Source: Frigoribacterium sp. | Lineage (GTDB): Bacteria > Actinomycetota > Actinomycetes > Actinomycetales > Microbacteriaceae | Length of the DNA stretch: 35,404 bases | Direction: 5' to 3' | Assembly (NCBI GenBank): GCA_025408445.1 | Contig: JANYIZ010000011.1 | Span: forward strand, 1-35,404 | Shown: piece after piece, positions 16,764-24,397 of the stretch | Layout: each line of letters begins with the position of its first letter | Numbering within the stretch: position 1 is the first letter of the stretch | The notes under the pieces: generated by a model | What the model was told of the DNA's origin: nothing | Databases searched by the model: none | The model's input: only the letters and a program-made list of their open reading frames with translations | Program-made: the position numbers and the translations under genes

Positions 16764-18203
16764 GTGACTATCCGCAGTGATTCCCCGGGCTCTGCCGAGC
16801 TCAGCTCGCAGGAGAAGCTCGAGTCCTATGGCTACAAGCAGGAACTCAAACGATCCGTCTCCACGACGGACCTTCTCATCTACGGCCTCATCTTCATGGT
16901 GCCAATCGCGCCCTGGGCTATCTTCGGCACTGTCTACAACGCATCCGCCGGGATGGTGCCGCTGGTCTACATCATCGGTCTCGTGGCCATGATCTTCACC
17001 GCCCTCGCCTACGCCCAGATGGCCAAGTCCATCCCGCTCGCCGGATCCGTTTTCTCCTATGTGGGACGCGGCATCAACCCAACCTTCGGATTCTTCGCGG
17101 GCTGGGCAATTCTGCTCGATTACCTGCTGGTGCCGACTCTGCTCTACGTCTTCGCGGCCGAGTCGATGATCGGTATCTTCCCCGGATCCGCACGCTGGAT
17201 CTGGGCGCTTATCTTCGTGGCCATCAATACCGTCGTGAACCTCCTCGGAATCTCGTCGCTCAAGATACTCAACCGAATCTTTCTGGCCATCGAGGTCGTG
17301 TTCATCGTGATCTTCGTGATCATCGCGGTCATCGCCCTCAACAACGGCACCATCCCCGGCGCCGAATTCAGTACCGCTTCCGTCTGGGACTCGAGCAAGG
17401 TCACCGGCCCGCTCATCGCCTCAGCCCTCTCGATTGCCGTGCTCAGTTTTCTCGGCTTCGACGGAATTTCCACTCTCGCTGAGGAATCAACCGGCCGCCG
17501 CAATTCGGCCGGCAAGGCCATGATTATCGCCCTGTTCATCGTGGCCTTCTTCTTCGTGCTTGAGACCTGGTTGGCGAGTGCCCTCGCTGCCGGGCGCACC
17601 TCTTTCCCCGACAACGAGGTGGGCAATGCCTTCTTCGATCTCGTGAGGGCCGCGTCCAACAGCGGCTGGGCCACGGCATTCTTCGTGGTCAACGTGCTTG
17701 CCGTCGGAATCGCCAACGCCATGGCGGCGCAGGCGGCGACTTCGCGCTTGCTGTACTCGATGAGTCGGGACCGCCAACTACCGAAATTCCTCAGCACGAT
17801 CAACAGCCGCCAGGTTCCGCAGGCCGCGATCCTCACCGTCTCGGTGCTGTCCGCCATCCTGGTGCTGTTCTTCGTCGGGCAGATCGATCTGATTTCGTCC
17901 CTCGTGAACTTCGGCGCCCTGTTCGGATTCATGCTGCTGCACGTCTCGGTGATCGTGCACTACATCGTGCGCAAGAAGTCGAAGAACTACCTCCTGCACC
18001 TCGTTGTGCCTGTCGTCGGATTTCTCATCATCGGCTATGTGTTGTTGAACGCCAATGACGCCGCAAAAATCGGCGGAATCGTCTGGCTGGTCGTCGGCCT
18101 GGGGGTGTACCTGTACTACCGCTGGTCGGGCCGCACGACGCCTACTCTCGGCGAAGAAGCCGCAGAGGCTGTGCCCGCCATGGGCGAGCGGGGCGAGCTG
18201 TAG
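16764..18203 (+). CDS. APC-family amino acid permease
   Basis: A 479-residue membrane protein with about 12 hydrophobic segments. The N-terminus has the pattern LKRSVSTTDLLIYGLIFMVPIAPWAIFG, and helix 1 is followed by AGMVPLVYIIG and the LAYAQMAKSIPLAGSVFSYVGRGI segment, conserved in amino acid-polyamine-organocation permeases. GFDGISTLAEES in the middle is also typical. The start is a GTG about 6 bases after AAAGAGAG. It lies 55 bases after the hydrolase stop and 3 bases before the acetamidase gene, so it probably imports the amino acid, amide or peptide-derived substrate handled by these enzymes. Exact substrate unknown. Confidence 0.9.
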   Translation: MTIRSDSPGSAELSSQEKLESYGYKQELKRSVSTTDLLIYGLIFMVPIAPWAIFGTVYNASAGMVPLVYIIGLVAMIFTALAYAQMAKSIPLAGSVFSYVGRGINPTFGFFAGWAILLDYLLVPTLLYVFAAESMIGIFPGSARWIWALIFVAINTVVNLLGISSLKILNRIFLAIEVVFIVIFVIIAVIALNNGTIPGAEFSTASVWDSSKVTGPLIASALSIAVLSFLGFDGISTLAEESTGRRNSAGKAMIIALFIVAFFFVLETWLASALAAGRTSFPDNEVGNAFFDLVRAASNSGWATAFFVVNVLAVGIANAMAAQAATSRLLYSMSRDRQLPKFLSTINSRQVPQAAILTVSVLSAILVLFFVGQIDLISSLVNFGALFGFMLLHVSVIVHYIVRKKSKNYLLHLVVPVVGFLIIGYVLLNANDAAKIGGIVWLVVGLGVYLYYRWSGRTTPTLGEEAAEAVPAMGERGEL

Positions 18204-18206
18204 ACC

Positions 18207-19127
18207 ATGGAGCACTTTCTCGATAAGAGTCACGGTCAACCGGGCTTCTCGGCATCCGCATCACCCGTGCTGCGCATCACACCGGGTACGGGGGAGCGAA
18301 TCGGTTTCGAGACGAGCGATGCCGTCTACGCGGAACTCCATGAGCACCACGACATGTCCAGTTTGACGGCGCAAATCAACCCGGTGACCGGACCGGTATG
18401 GGTCGAGGGCGCGAAACCCGGGGACGCGCTCAAGGTCACCATTCATGAGATTCGGCTCAAAGACTACGGCTGGTCGGTCAGCATCCCGGGGTCCGGGGCC
18501 CTGCAGCATGTGATGGGCGAGGAGATGTTCACCCGGAAGGTACCGATCGACGCCGAAGGGATTCACGTGACCGACCGTCACGTGTTTACGCCGCTTCCCA
18601 TGATCGGATGCATCGGCACGGCGCCGGCAGAGGGCTCGAACTCCACCCTCATGCCCTCCTACCCGCAGGGCGGAAACATGGACGTCACGGAGGTGCGCCC
18701 CGGTTCGATCGTCTACCTTCCGGTTATGACCGAGGGTGGCCTGCTGTCAATCGGCGATATTCACGCGATCATGGCGGAGGGGGAATCGTCGTTCGTGGCG
18801 ATCGAAGCCGAGGGAATCGCGGTGGTCAGCATCGAGCTGGTAACCGGAATGGCGCTTCGTGCACCGCGCATCGAGACCGCGGACGAATGGATCTTCGTCG
18901 GCCTCGGGGAGCCGGTGCAGGAGAGCATCCGTCGCGGGTATGAGGACCTCTTCGGCTTTCTCGTCGATGATCAACACTGGGAACGGGGCGACGCCTATGC
19001 CGTCCTGAGCGCGGTGGGTCACTCCCGGCTTGGCGGGCCAACGGGCGCAGTGGCGCCGGATCCGCTGCATCCGTTCGACGCCGTCGGCGCGGTGACGCTG
19101 CACCGACTTCCGAAGAGCGTGCTCTGA
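18207..19127 (+). CDS. Acetamidase/formamidase-family protein
   Basis: A 306-residue member of the FmdA/AmdA family, which hydrolyses short amides to ammonia and acid in the cytoplasm. Matching features are PVTGPVWVEGAKPGDALKVTI near the N-terminus, the RHVFTPLPMIGCIGTAP segment, the GGNMDVTEVRPGSIVYLPV stretch, and LLSIGDIHAIMAEGE, a conserved signature. Length is typical of the shorter bacterial members. It starts 3 bases after the permease stop, so the two are likely translated from one mRNA. Annotated FmdA homologues vary in true substrate, and the peptidase and permease beside it hint at amino-acid amides instead. Confidence 0.88.
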   Translation: MEHFLDKSHGQPGFSASASPVLRITPGTGERIGFETSDAVYAELHEHHDMSSLTAQINPVTGPVWVEGAKPGDALKVTIHEIRLKDYGWSVSIPGSGALQHVMGEEMFTRKVPIDAEGIHVTDRHVFTPLPMIGCIGTAPAEGSNSTLMPSYPQGGNMDVTEVRPGSIVYLPVMTEGGLLSIGDIHAIMAEGESSFVAIEAEGIAVVSIELVTGMALRAPRIETADEWIFVGLGEPVQESIRRGYEDLFGFLVDDQHWERGDAYAVLSAVGHSRLGGPTGAVAPDPLHPFDAVGAVTLHRLPKSVL

Positions 19128-19131
19128 GGCG

Positions 19132-19482
19132 TCAGCCCCAGCCCAGGTCGTGCAGCTCGTCGTCGTCGATTCCGTAGAAGTGGGCGATCTCGTGCACGAG
19201 GGTCACGTGGATCTGGTCCTTCAGATCCCCAAGATCGGTGGCGACAGCGAGCAGCGGCTCTCGGTACAGGATGATGCGGTCCGGCAGTTCCCCGAAACCA
19301 TAGTTGCCTCGACGGGTGAGGTCGACGCCGTCGTAGAGGCCGAGAAGGTCGAGTGAGCCGTCTTCGGGGCGGTCCTCGGTGACAAAAACCACATTCTCGA
19401 GCCCGTCGACCATCTCGTCGGGCAGGAGATCGAGCTCGTCGACCACCAGCTTCTCGAACTCCGCTGCGTCCAGCGAGTGCAT
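19132..19482 (-). CDS. Minimal zincin metallopeptidase-family protein
   Basis: A 116-residue protein with one clear motif near the C-terminus: HEIAHFYGIDDDELHDLGWG, matching the HExxH zinc site plus third ligand of the small DUF1025/Zincin_1 family. The rest (MVDGLENVVFVTEDRP, then LDLLGLYDGVDLT, then GELPDRIILYREPL) is the normal minimal-zincin body. Its physiological substrate is unknown to me. The ATG is chosen because it overlaps the DUF2017 stop as TGATG; a TTG five codons upstream is less likely. It is the last gene of a three-gene unit headed by clpS and ends 4 bases from the convergent amidase gene. Confidence 0.9.
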   Translation of the reverse strand: MHSLDAAEFEKLVVDELDLLPDEMVDGLENVVFVTEDRPEDGSLDLLGLYDGVDLTRRGNYGFGELPDRIILYREPLLAVATDLGDLKDQIHVTLVHEIAHFYGIDDDELHDLGWG

Positions 19483-19961
19483 CAGCGATCGAGGCAATCG
19501 ACGAGCGAACCCTGCACGAAGCCGAGCCAGTCGTAGAGGTCGACGAGCGCCGAGTCTCCCGACCCGAGATCGTCATCGGTCTCGATACCCAGTCGCGCCG
19601 CGATCGTCAGGCGGATGTCGGTCAGCGACCGCAGCCAAGCCTCTGCCGCCTGCGCGTCCACCTTCACCGTCGTGGCCGAGCTCGCTCCGGCGGCTGTTGC
19701 GAGGTCGGCGACGATCCGGCGGGCGTTGGACGCCTTGCGAGACGCGAGGTCATCGGCGGTGAAGCGGCGGAACTCCGCGGAGGCTTCTGCGTCATCCGGA
19801 TAGGCATCGGGGAGCAATCGCAGCAGCGCGGGATCTGAATCGTGGGAGCCGCGATCGTCGAGCAGGGCAATGACCTGGGATGCGAGAATCGACAGGGTGC
19901 CGGCTTCGTCCGGATCGAAGACCGCGACGAACTGGTGCCGGGAGCGTCGGAAGGCCTTCAT
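19482..19961 (-). CDS. DUF2017-family protein
   Basis: A 159-residue, Asp/Ala-rich protein that starts MKAFRRSRHQFVAVFDPDEAGTLSILASQVIALL and contains DLASRKASNARRI, then AWLRSLTDIRLTIAARLGI, then DLYDWLGFVQGSLV near the C-terminus, as in DUF2017. It is predicted helical and soluble. Members are found next to clpS in actinobacteria but have no established function. Its start overlaps the clpS stop as ATGA, and its stop overlaps the metallopeptidase start, so all three are likely translated together. A link to ClpS-dependent proteolysis is plausible from this layout alone. Confidence 0.88.
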   Translation of the reverse strand: MKAFRRSRHQFVAVFDPDEAGTLSILASQVIALLDDRGSHDSDPALLRLLPDAYPDDAEASAEFRRFTADDLASRKASNARRIVADLATAAGASSATTVKVDAQAAEAWLRSLTDIRLTIAARLGIETDDDLGSGDSALVDLYDWLGFVQGSLVDCLDR

Positions 19962-20242
19962 TCGCCGGCCTTGGCCAGAGTGGCCCACAGGCCGAAGTCG
20001 TGCATTGCCTCCACGTGCCGCTCCATCTCCTCGCGGCTGCCGGTGGCAACCACGGAACGTCCGTCGTGATGCACCTGCAGCATCCGCACGTTTGCCTCTG
20101 CTCTCGAGAACCCGAAGTAGCTCCGGAACACCCACGACACGTAGTTCATGAGGTTGACCGGGTCGTTCCAGACGATGGTCACCCAGGGAGAATCGAGCAC
20201 CGTCGACTCGATGAGCTCCGTTTGCTCGAGAACATCACTCAT
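19958..20242 (-). CDS. clpS: ATP-dependent Clp protease adaptor
   Basis: A 94-residue adaptor that delivers N-degron substrates to the ClpA/ClpC-ClpP protease. The hallmark WNDPVNLMNYVSWVFRSYFGFSR is present, with the Asn-Asp pair and Met/Tyr pocket residues that read the N-terminal residue of the substrate. Further on, AEANVRMLQVHHDGRSVVATGSREEMERHVEAM matches the second half of the ClpS core. The extended N-terminus (SDVLEQTELIESTV) is short. It is first in the clpS-DUF2017-zincin unit; the tRNA-His terminator lies just upstream of its leader. Confidence 0.95.
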   Translation of the reverse strand: MSDVLEQTELIESTVLDSPWVTIVWNDPVNLMNYVSWVFRSYFGFSRAEANVRMLQVHHDGRSVVATGSREEMERHVEAMHDFGLWATLAKAGE

Positions 20243-20276
20243 GGCTCAACCTCGTATCTGAAGAATGGCACCGATG

Positions 20277-20307
20277 AAAAATGGCCCCGCGTGAGCACGA
20301 GGCCATT
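20277..20307 (-). terminator. Rho-independent terminator of tRNA-His
   Basis: On the minus strand AATGGCC pairs with GGCCATT (7 bp), enclosing a smaller GTG/CAC stem, and the hairpin is followed by a run of five T. It lies about 28 bases after the 3' end of tRNA-His and before clpS, so it ends the tRNA transcript. Confidence 0.85.
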
Positions 20308-20335
20308 CTTCGGCTGCAATTACTGCAGTTCCCTG

Positions 20336-20408
20336 GGTGACCGACGGGGCTCGAACCCGCGACATCCGGCTCCACAAGCCAGCGCTCTACCAACTGAGCT
20401 ACGACCAC
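20336..20408 (-). tRNA. tRNA-His (anticodon GTG)
   Basis: The cloverleaf folds well: acceptor GTGGTCG/CGGTCAC, D-arm GCTC/GAGC, anticodon stem CTGGC/GCCGG around TTGTGGA, and T-arm GCGGG/CCCGT around TTCGAGC. The base before G1 is G and the discriminator is C, giving the G-1:C73 pair specific to histidine tRNAs. The 3' CCA is not encoded. Confidence 0.96.
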
Positions 20409-20425
20409 CATGCGTGCCGCCCACG

Positions 20426-20453
20426 ATTATTCACGACCGACACAACTCCGCAA
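20426..20453 (-). promoter_or_regulatory. Promoter of tRNA-His
   Basis: On the minus strand TTGCGG (20453-20448) and AATAAT (20431-20426) are separated by 16 bases and lie about 17 bases upstream of the tRNA 5' end, a suitable distance for a short leader. Confidence 0.6.
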
Positions 20454-20458
20454 GCTTA

Positions 20459-21115
20459 TTACAGTCGCGGAGGGATTTCAGCCGTCCGCGTCGGGGAGAG
20501 GTGCGGCAGGAACTTCTCGACCACGGAGGCGGAGATCGCCTGCACGTCCTCGGTGGTCGGTCCGGGTTCCGCAACGAACACCGCTGAGCGGTAATAGTCC
20601 AGTTCGCGGATCGACTCCAGGATGTCTGCAAGGGCCCGATGCCCGCCGTTCTTGGCTGGCGCGTTGAAGTACACGCGCGGAAACCAGCGTCGCGAGAGCT
20701 CTTTAATCGACGAGACATCCACGTTGCGGTAATGCAGGTGGTTGTCGACGCGCGGCATGTATTTGGCCAGGAAGGTACGGTCGGTGCCGATCGTGTTTCC
20801 GGCCAAGGGGGCATGCTGCTCCGCGGGGATGAACCGCAAAATGTACTCGATCACCGCGAATTCGGCGTCGGCCAGGCTCACGCCGTCGGGGATCGCCTCG
20901 ATGAGACCGGACTTCGTGTGCATATCCCGTACGAATTCGCCCATGTTGTCCCACGCGGCCTGGTCGGGCTTGATCACGATGTCAAAGCCCGGGTCGATGA
21001 GATTGAGATCGAAGTCGGTGATGACAACCGCGACCTCGACGAGCTCGTCGATGCTGACATCGAGCCCCGTCATTTCGCAGTCGATCCAGACGAGGCGGTC
21101 GATGTTTGCTGGCAT
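20459..21115 (-). CDS. orn: Oligoribonuclease
   Basis: A 218-residue DEDDh 3'-5' exonuclease that degrades dinucleotides left from RNA turnover, including pGpG from cyclic-di-GMP. All catalytic residues are visible: Asp12 and Glu14 in WIDCEMTGLD, Asp112 in GNTIGTDRTFL, Asp133 in the YRNVDVSSIKEL motif, His159 in GGHRALADI and Asp164 in the same segment. It is slightly longer at the C-terminus than gammaproteobacterial Orn, which is usual in actinobacteria. Orientation is the same as clpS, but tRNA-His with its own promoter and terminator lies between them, so they are separate transcripts. Confidence 0.96.
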   Translation of the reverse strand: MPANIDRLVWIDCEMTGLDVSIDELVEVAVVITDFDLNLIDPGFDIVIKPDQAAWDNMGEFVRDMHTKSGLIEAIPDGVSLADAEFAVIEYILRFIPAEQHAPLAGNTIGTDRTFLAKYMPRVDNHLHYRNVDVSSIKELSRRWFPRVYFNAPAKNGGHRALADILESIRELDYYRSAVFVAEPGPTTEDVQAISASVVEKFLPHLSPTRTAEIPPRL

Positions 21116-21185
21116 TCGTGAATTCTATCGCTGGGCACCGATGCCGACGGCTCGAGGCCGGGCCGGCACCGGCGGTGGGAGGGGT

Positions 21186-22433
21186 TTAGGCGAGTTCGCC
21201 GACGCCGATGGATTCGGCCTCTTCGAGGAGCGGCTCAGGACCGTTGTTCACCCGGCCGAGGAAGCGGACGCCGGAGAGGACGAGGATTGCGGCAATGAGC
21301 ACCGATCCGCCGGCGACGTAGTACGGCACGGACGGGGTAAACCAGAGCGCGAGTTGGGCGGCGAGCGGGGGAGCGGCGGCGCCCCCGAGGAAACGAACAC
21401 CCGAATAGGCGGATGACGCTACCGAGCGTGGCAACTCGGTCGCCTCCATCACGGATTCGGTCAGCACCGTGTTGAGGATGCCGAGCAGCAGGCCGCCCAG
21501 GATTACGCAGGCAATCAGCCCGAGCCGGCTGCTCGCGAAGACGCCAGCGGCGACGAGGTCGAGGGTGAGTAGCGGTAGCACGATGACCAGTACCGTCGTG
21601 CGGGGGAATCGAGCCGTCAGTAGGGGAGCTATCCAGACGGATGCGACCGCCACGCAGAGTCCCCATCCGAAGAAGATGAGGCCGAGCTGGATGGCCGCGC
21701 TCTCCTTCGGCAGATCGAGGGCGAACGGGGTCCAGGCCAGCAGGGTGAAGAACCCGATGTTGTAAAACAGTGCCGCCGCCGCGAGGATCGCCAGCGCGGG
21801 GTTGCCAAGCGCTCGGAACGGCGCCGAGAATTTCGTCGCGACTCGCGTCGACCTGTCATCCGCGTCGAGCAGCACCACGATCGCCACGAAGGCGATCGCC
21901 ATCAGGGCCGCGGTTCCGAAGAACGGCCCGCGCCAACTCACACTGCCGAGAAGGCCGCCGAGCAGTGGTCCGACGGCGATGCCGAGACCGAGAGCCGCTT
22001 CATAGAGGATGATCGCCGATGACGTGCCGCCGCTCGCGGCTCCCACTATGGTCGCGAGCGCCGTCGAGATGAACAGCGCGTTGCCGAGACCCCAGCCAGC
22101 GCGGAATCCGATGACCGACTCGACACTGCCGCTGAGCGCGGCAAGCAGCGCAAAAACGACGATGAAGGCCAGGCCGATCATCAGCGTTTTCTTGGCGCCG
22201 ATACGGCTCGAGATCCAGCTGGTGACAAACATCATCACCCCGGTGATCAGCAGGTAGCTCGTGAAGAGCAGTTCGGTCTGGGCCGCGGTTGCGGAGAGCT
22301 CGTGGGCGATGGCGGGCAGGATCGGATCGACAAGGCCGATGCCCATGAATGCGACGACGCAGGCGAACGCGACCGCCCAGACCTCCGTTGGCTGCTTCAG
22401 GACGCTCGCTCCGGCGGATTTTTTGTTTGCCAC
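21186..22433 (-). CDS. MFS transporter, probable drug exporter
   Basis: A 415-residue inner-membrane protein with 12 hydrophobic segments of the major facilitator superfamily. AFMGIGLVDPILPAIAHEL in helix 1 and ISSRIGAKKTLMIG in the 2-3 loop are typical of drug:H+ antiporters. The start is given as the GTG at 22433 (VANKKSAG), which overlaps nothing and lies one base past the MarR stop; an ATG at 22487 inside the marR gene would add 18 residues. The upstream MarR gene overlaps its leader and is probably its regulator. Substrate cannot be predicted; removal of a toxic compound is a reasonable role. Confidence 0.88.
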   Translation of the reverse strand: MANKKSAGASVLKQPTEVWAVAFACVVAFMGIGLVDPILPAIAHELSATAAQTELLFTSYLLITGVMMFVTSWISSRIGAKKTLMIGLAFIVVFALLAALSGSVESVIGFRAGWGLGNALFISTALATIVGAASGGTSSAIILYEAALGLGIAVGPLLGGLLGSVSWRGPFFGTAALMAIAFVAIVVLLDADDRSTRVATKFSAPFRALGNPALAILAAAALFYNIGFFTLLAWTPFALDLPKESAAIQLGLIFFGWGLCVAVASVWIAPLLTARFPRTTVLVIVLPLLTLDLVAAGVFASSRLGLIACVILGGLLLGILNTVLTESVMEATELPRSVASSAYSGVRFLGGAAAPPLAAQLALWFTPSVPYYVAGGSVLIAAILVLSGVRFLGRVNNGPEPLLEEAESIGVGELA

Positions 22434-22434
22434 C

Positions 22435-22872
22435 TCAGGCCACTTTCCGAGGGGTATTGGTTCGAGACTCGAGGATGGCGACGGCACGCTCGAGGATGTC
22501 TATCTCGTCGGCGTTCAGGTCCGAGAACATCGGCTGAAGTGCCTCGCCGAGTTCCGTACGCCAGGTATCGAGGGCCTTCGTGCCCGTGTCGGTGATCGCA
22601 ATCAGCCAGGCACGGGAGTCCGCGACATCCGCGATCCGGTAGATGAGTTCATCTTCGGCGAGGTTCTGGATGAGTTTCGTCATGGTCGGCTGCGTCACTC
22701 GGCTGGCCTTGGCGAGGTCTCCGATGCGATATGAGCCATCGCTCGCGAGAATCGAGAGGGTTCGCCATACTGCGGCTGGTGTGGTGCTTCCCGTCGCCTG
22801 CGCGGCGACACGGGTGAGGCGATTGGCTTCGACGATAAGTTTCTCGACGAGGGGGCGCTCTGTTTTTGGCAT
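22435..22872 (-). CDS. MarR-family transcriptional regulator
   Basis: A 145-residue winged-helix repressor. The DNA-binding part is visible as YRIGDLAKASRVTQPTMTKLIQNLAEDELIYRI, followed by the wing (ADVADSRAWLIAITDTG). N- and C-terminal helices for dimerisation flank it. The ATG has no ribosome site: a TATGAT box lies 6 bases upstream, so the transcript is probably leaderless. The -10 box is inside an AT-rich palindrome that is likely its own operator. The MFS exporter follows directly, giving the common marR-efflux pump arrangement with autorepression. Confidence 0.9.
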   Translation of the reverse strand: MPKTERPLVEKLIVEANRLTRVAAQATGSTTPAAVWRTLSILASDGSYRIGDLAKASRVTQPTMTKLIQNLAEDELIYRIADVADSRAWLIAITDTGTKALDTWRTELGEALQPMFSDLNADEIDILERAVAILESRTNTPRKVA

Positions 22873-22881
22873 ACCACAATC

Positions 22882-22898
22882 ATATAGTAAAACTATAT
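22882..22898. promoter_or_regulatory. AT-rich palindrome, candidate MarR operator
   Basis: ATATAGT and ACTATAT flank a 3-base centre as a perfect inverted repeat in an otherwise GC-rich genome. It overlaps the probable -10 box of the marR-MFS transcript, so a bound repressor would block the promoter. Confidence 0.65.
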
Positions 22899-23049
22899 AG
22901 TTTAGCTATGATTACGCAAACCGCTAAACATTCGCGATTTGAGCAGGTCAGGCGTGTGCGCAGGCCAGGCATTTGCACAGGCCGGACACTCAGGCGTTCA
23001 CCCGAGAAGCTACTCGAGCACACCGCATCCCAAACGTAGGCTGGAGCAC

Positions 23050-23262
23050 GTGACTCTCGCCCTAGCCATCCTGCTTCTCGTCAATGCCGCCTTCACCGTG
23101 GTCGTCTGGCCCACCTTCTATCGACGGGTCGCCGCTGACAGCCGGGCACGGGATGCCGCGGGCGCGGCCACCCGATTTCTCACCGTCCATCGCGTGATCG
23201 TGGGTATCGCGTACCTGATTGCCGCAGCATCGGCGATTGTCGCGATTGTCTCGTTCTTCTGA
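23050..23262 (+). CDS. Small membrane protein (SCO4848-like)
   Basis: A 70-residue protein with two hydrophobic helices: TLALAILLLVNAAFTVVVWPTFYRRV near the N-terminus and HRVIVGIAYLIAAASAIVAIVSFF at the end. The loop between (DSRARDAAGAATRFLTVH) resembles the SCO4848 family of short actinobacterial membrane proteins, whose function is unknown. The GTG start preceded by GGAG is chosen; the open frame upstream from 22939 is Ala/Gly/His-rich and unconvincing. It heads a run of three small plus-strand genes that ends at the second MarR regulator. Confidence 0.62.
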   Translation: MTLALAILLLVNAAFTVVVWPTFYRRVAADSRARDAAGAATRFLTVHRVIVGIAYLIAAASAIVAIVSFF

Positions 23263-23294
23263 GGTTGCCCGCTCGGTCGTGGTAGTAATGGAGC

Positions 23295-23573
23295 ATGACT
23301 GACGCGCACCCGACCCTCGCTCACGGCGACGAATACATCGCCATCTACCAGGGCGGCCCCAATGATGGGCAGATCGATACCCGCATCTCTACGGACGGCG
23401 GGTTCGACACCGAGATCACCGTGCTCACCGCGGTCGGTGGCAAAGAGACTCTTACCGATTACAACCTCGTCGACTTCACCGAGGTGGGCGGCAAGTATCA
23501 CGTGAACTACGCCTACGACGCGAAGGACAGCGAGCCGTTCGACGATCCGGAAGACCGGGGCGATCGCCAGTAG
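23295..23573 (+). CDS. Small acidic conserved hypothetical protein
   Basis: A 92-residue acidic protein (MTDAHPTLAHGDEYIAIYQGGPNDGQIDTRI at the start, ending in a run of Asp/Glu). The body has a repeating beta pattern, for example DTEITVLTAVGGKETLTDYNL and then FTEVGGKYHVNYAYD, suggesting a small beta-rich fold. No catalytic motif, signal peptide or membrane segment. Not recognised beyond short hypothetical proteins of related actinobacteria. It lies 32 bases after the membrane protein and 18 bases before the thioredoxin-like gene, so the three may be co-transcribed. Confidence 0.6.
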   Translation: MTDAHPTLAHGDEYIAIYQGGPNDGQIDTRISTDGGFDTEITVLTAVGGKETLTDYNLVDFTEVGGKYHVNYAYDAKDSEPFDDPEDRGDRQ

Positions 23574-23591
23574 CCGAACCGCGTCGGCGTC

Positions 23592-23852
23592 GTGCAGCTC
23601 CTCTTCTTCTCCTCGGCGTTCTGTGATCCGTGCATCCAGACGCGCGCCGTGCTCGATCAGGCGTCGAAGCTGGTTCCCGCGTTGAAGATCGCGGACCTGG
23701 ATGTCGCGGCCCACGCCGACGAGGCCGAGCGGGCCGGCATCCGCTCGACTCCGACCGTGATCGTGCTTGACGACAAGGGCGCGGAAGTGTTCCGCGCAGA
23801 GGGTGCTCCGAGCCTCGACCAGGTGCTGGTGGCCCTGGCGAAAGCGATCTGA
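23592..23852 (+). CDS. Thioredoxin-family mini protein
   Basis: An 86-residue protein with the thioredoxin core reduced to its minimum. The redox motif CDPC lies near residue 11 (FFSSAFCDPCIQTRAVLDQ), and the cis-proline loop RSTPTVIVLDDKG follows at about residue 55. The short N-terminus lacks the first strand and helix of classical thioredoxin. Such small versions can act as disulfide reductases in the cytoplasm, but the partner is unknown. The start is a GTG without a strong ribosome site, so coupling to the gene before it is possible. Confidence 0.82.
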   Translation: MQLLFFSSAFCDPCIQTRAVLDQASKLVPALKIADLDVAAHADEAERAGIRSTPTVIVLDDKGAEVFRAEGAPSLDQVLVALAKAI

Positions 23853-23867
23853 GGCGAGCCGCTCGAG

Positions 23868-24344
23868 TCAGTTGCGCGCCGGGATGGCCGCGCTGTAGAC
23901 GGCGATCACATCGGCGAGGAACCGCTCCACGGTCTCACGATCGCTTTCCGAGAGGCGTGAGGCGACTCCCGAGATGCCCGCGAGCATGGGGATGAGTGTC
24001 TCAAACGCGGCCTGCGCGGAGGCCGGGCTCGGCACGACCACAACTTTACGTCGATCGTGTGCGTGCGGTTCGCGATGAACGTGACCGAGCGCGGCGAGGC
24101 GATCGACCACCACTGTCGTAGCGGCGGTGGAGATTTCGAGGTGTCGCGCCAGATCGCTCGGGCTGAGCGGCCCCTCCTTCATGAGATGTTCCATTGCGGA
24201 CAGGTCGGTGTCGTTCACCGAAAGCGACCTGCCGACGTGCTTCTGGAACAGGTTGGAGAGAGTTGAGATCTCGCGCAGTTGCTCACCGATGCCGCCCGTA
24301 TCGGGGAGCGGTGCCGACTTGCGCAATTCGTCCATAAGATACAT
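23868..24344 (-). CDS. MarR-family transcriptional regulator
   Basis: A 158-residue winged-helix protein. The DNA-binding region is clear: LSPSDLARHLEISTAATTVVVDRLAALGHVHREPHAHDRRKVVVVP, with the DRRKV wing typical of MarR. The N-terminus has TLSNLFQKHVGRSLSVNDTDLSAMEHLM, a normal first helix. A second ATG three codons on is also possible. It is divergent from an MMPL exporter gene with only 53 bases between them, holding a palindrome, which suggests it represses both. The effector would then be a substrate of the pump. Confidence 0.9.
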   Translation of the reverse strand: MYLMDELRKSAPLPDTGGIGEQLREISTLSNLFQKHVGRSLSVNDTDLSAMEHLMKEGPLSPSDLARHLEISTAATTVVVDRLAALGHVHREPHAHDRRKVVVVPSPASAQAAFETLIPMLAGISGVASRLSESDRETVERFLADVIAVYSAAIPARN

Positions 24345-24375
24345 GCTAGACGATTAGATAGCTAAAGGATCTAGC
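24345..24375. promoter_or_regulatory. Candidate operator between MarR and MMPL genes
   Basis: GCTAGA (24345-24350) and TCTAGC (24370-24375) are inverted repeats, with a second inner pair, TTAG and CTAA (24354-24365). The region is AT-rich and lies against the start of the marR gene, which has no ribosome site. A bound repressor here could control both divergent genes. Confidence 0.5.
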
Positions 24376-24397
24376 AATCAAATTAATTGGAGGAATT

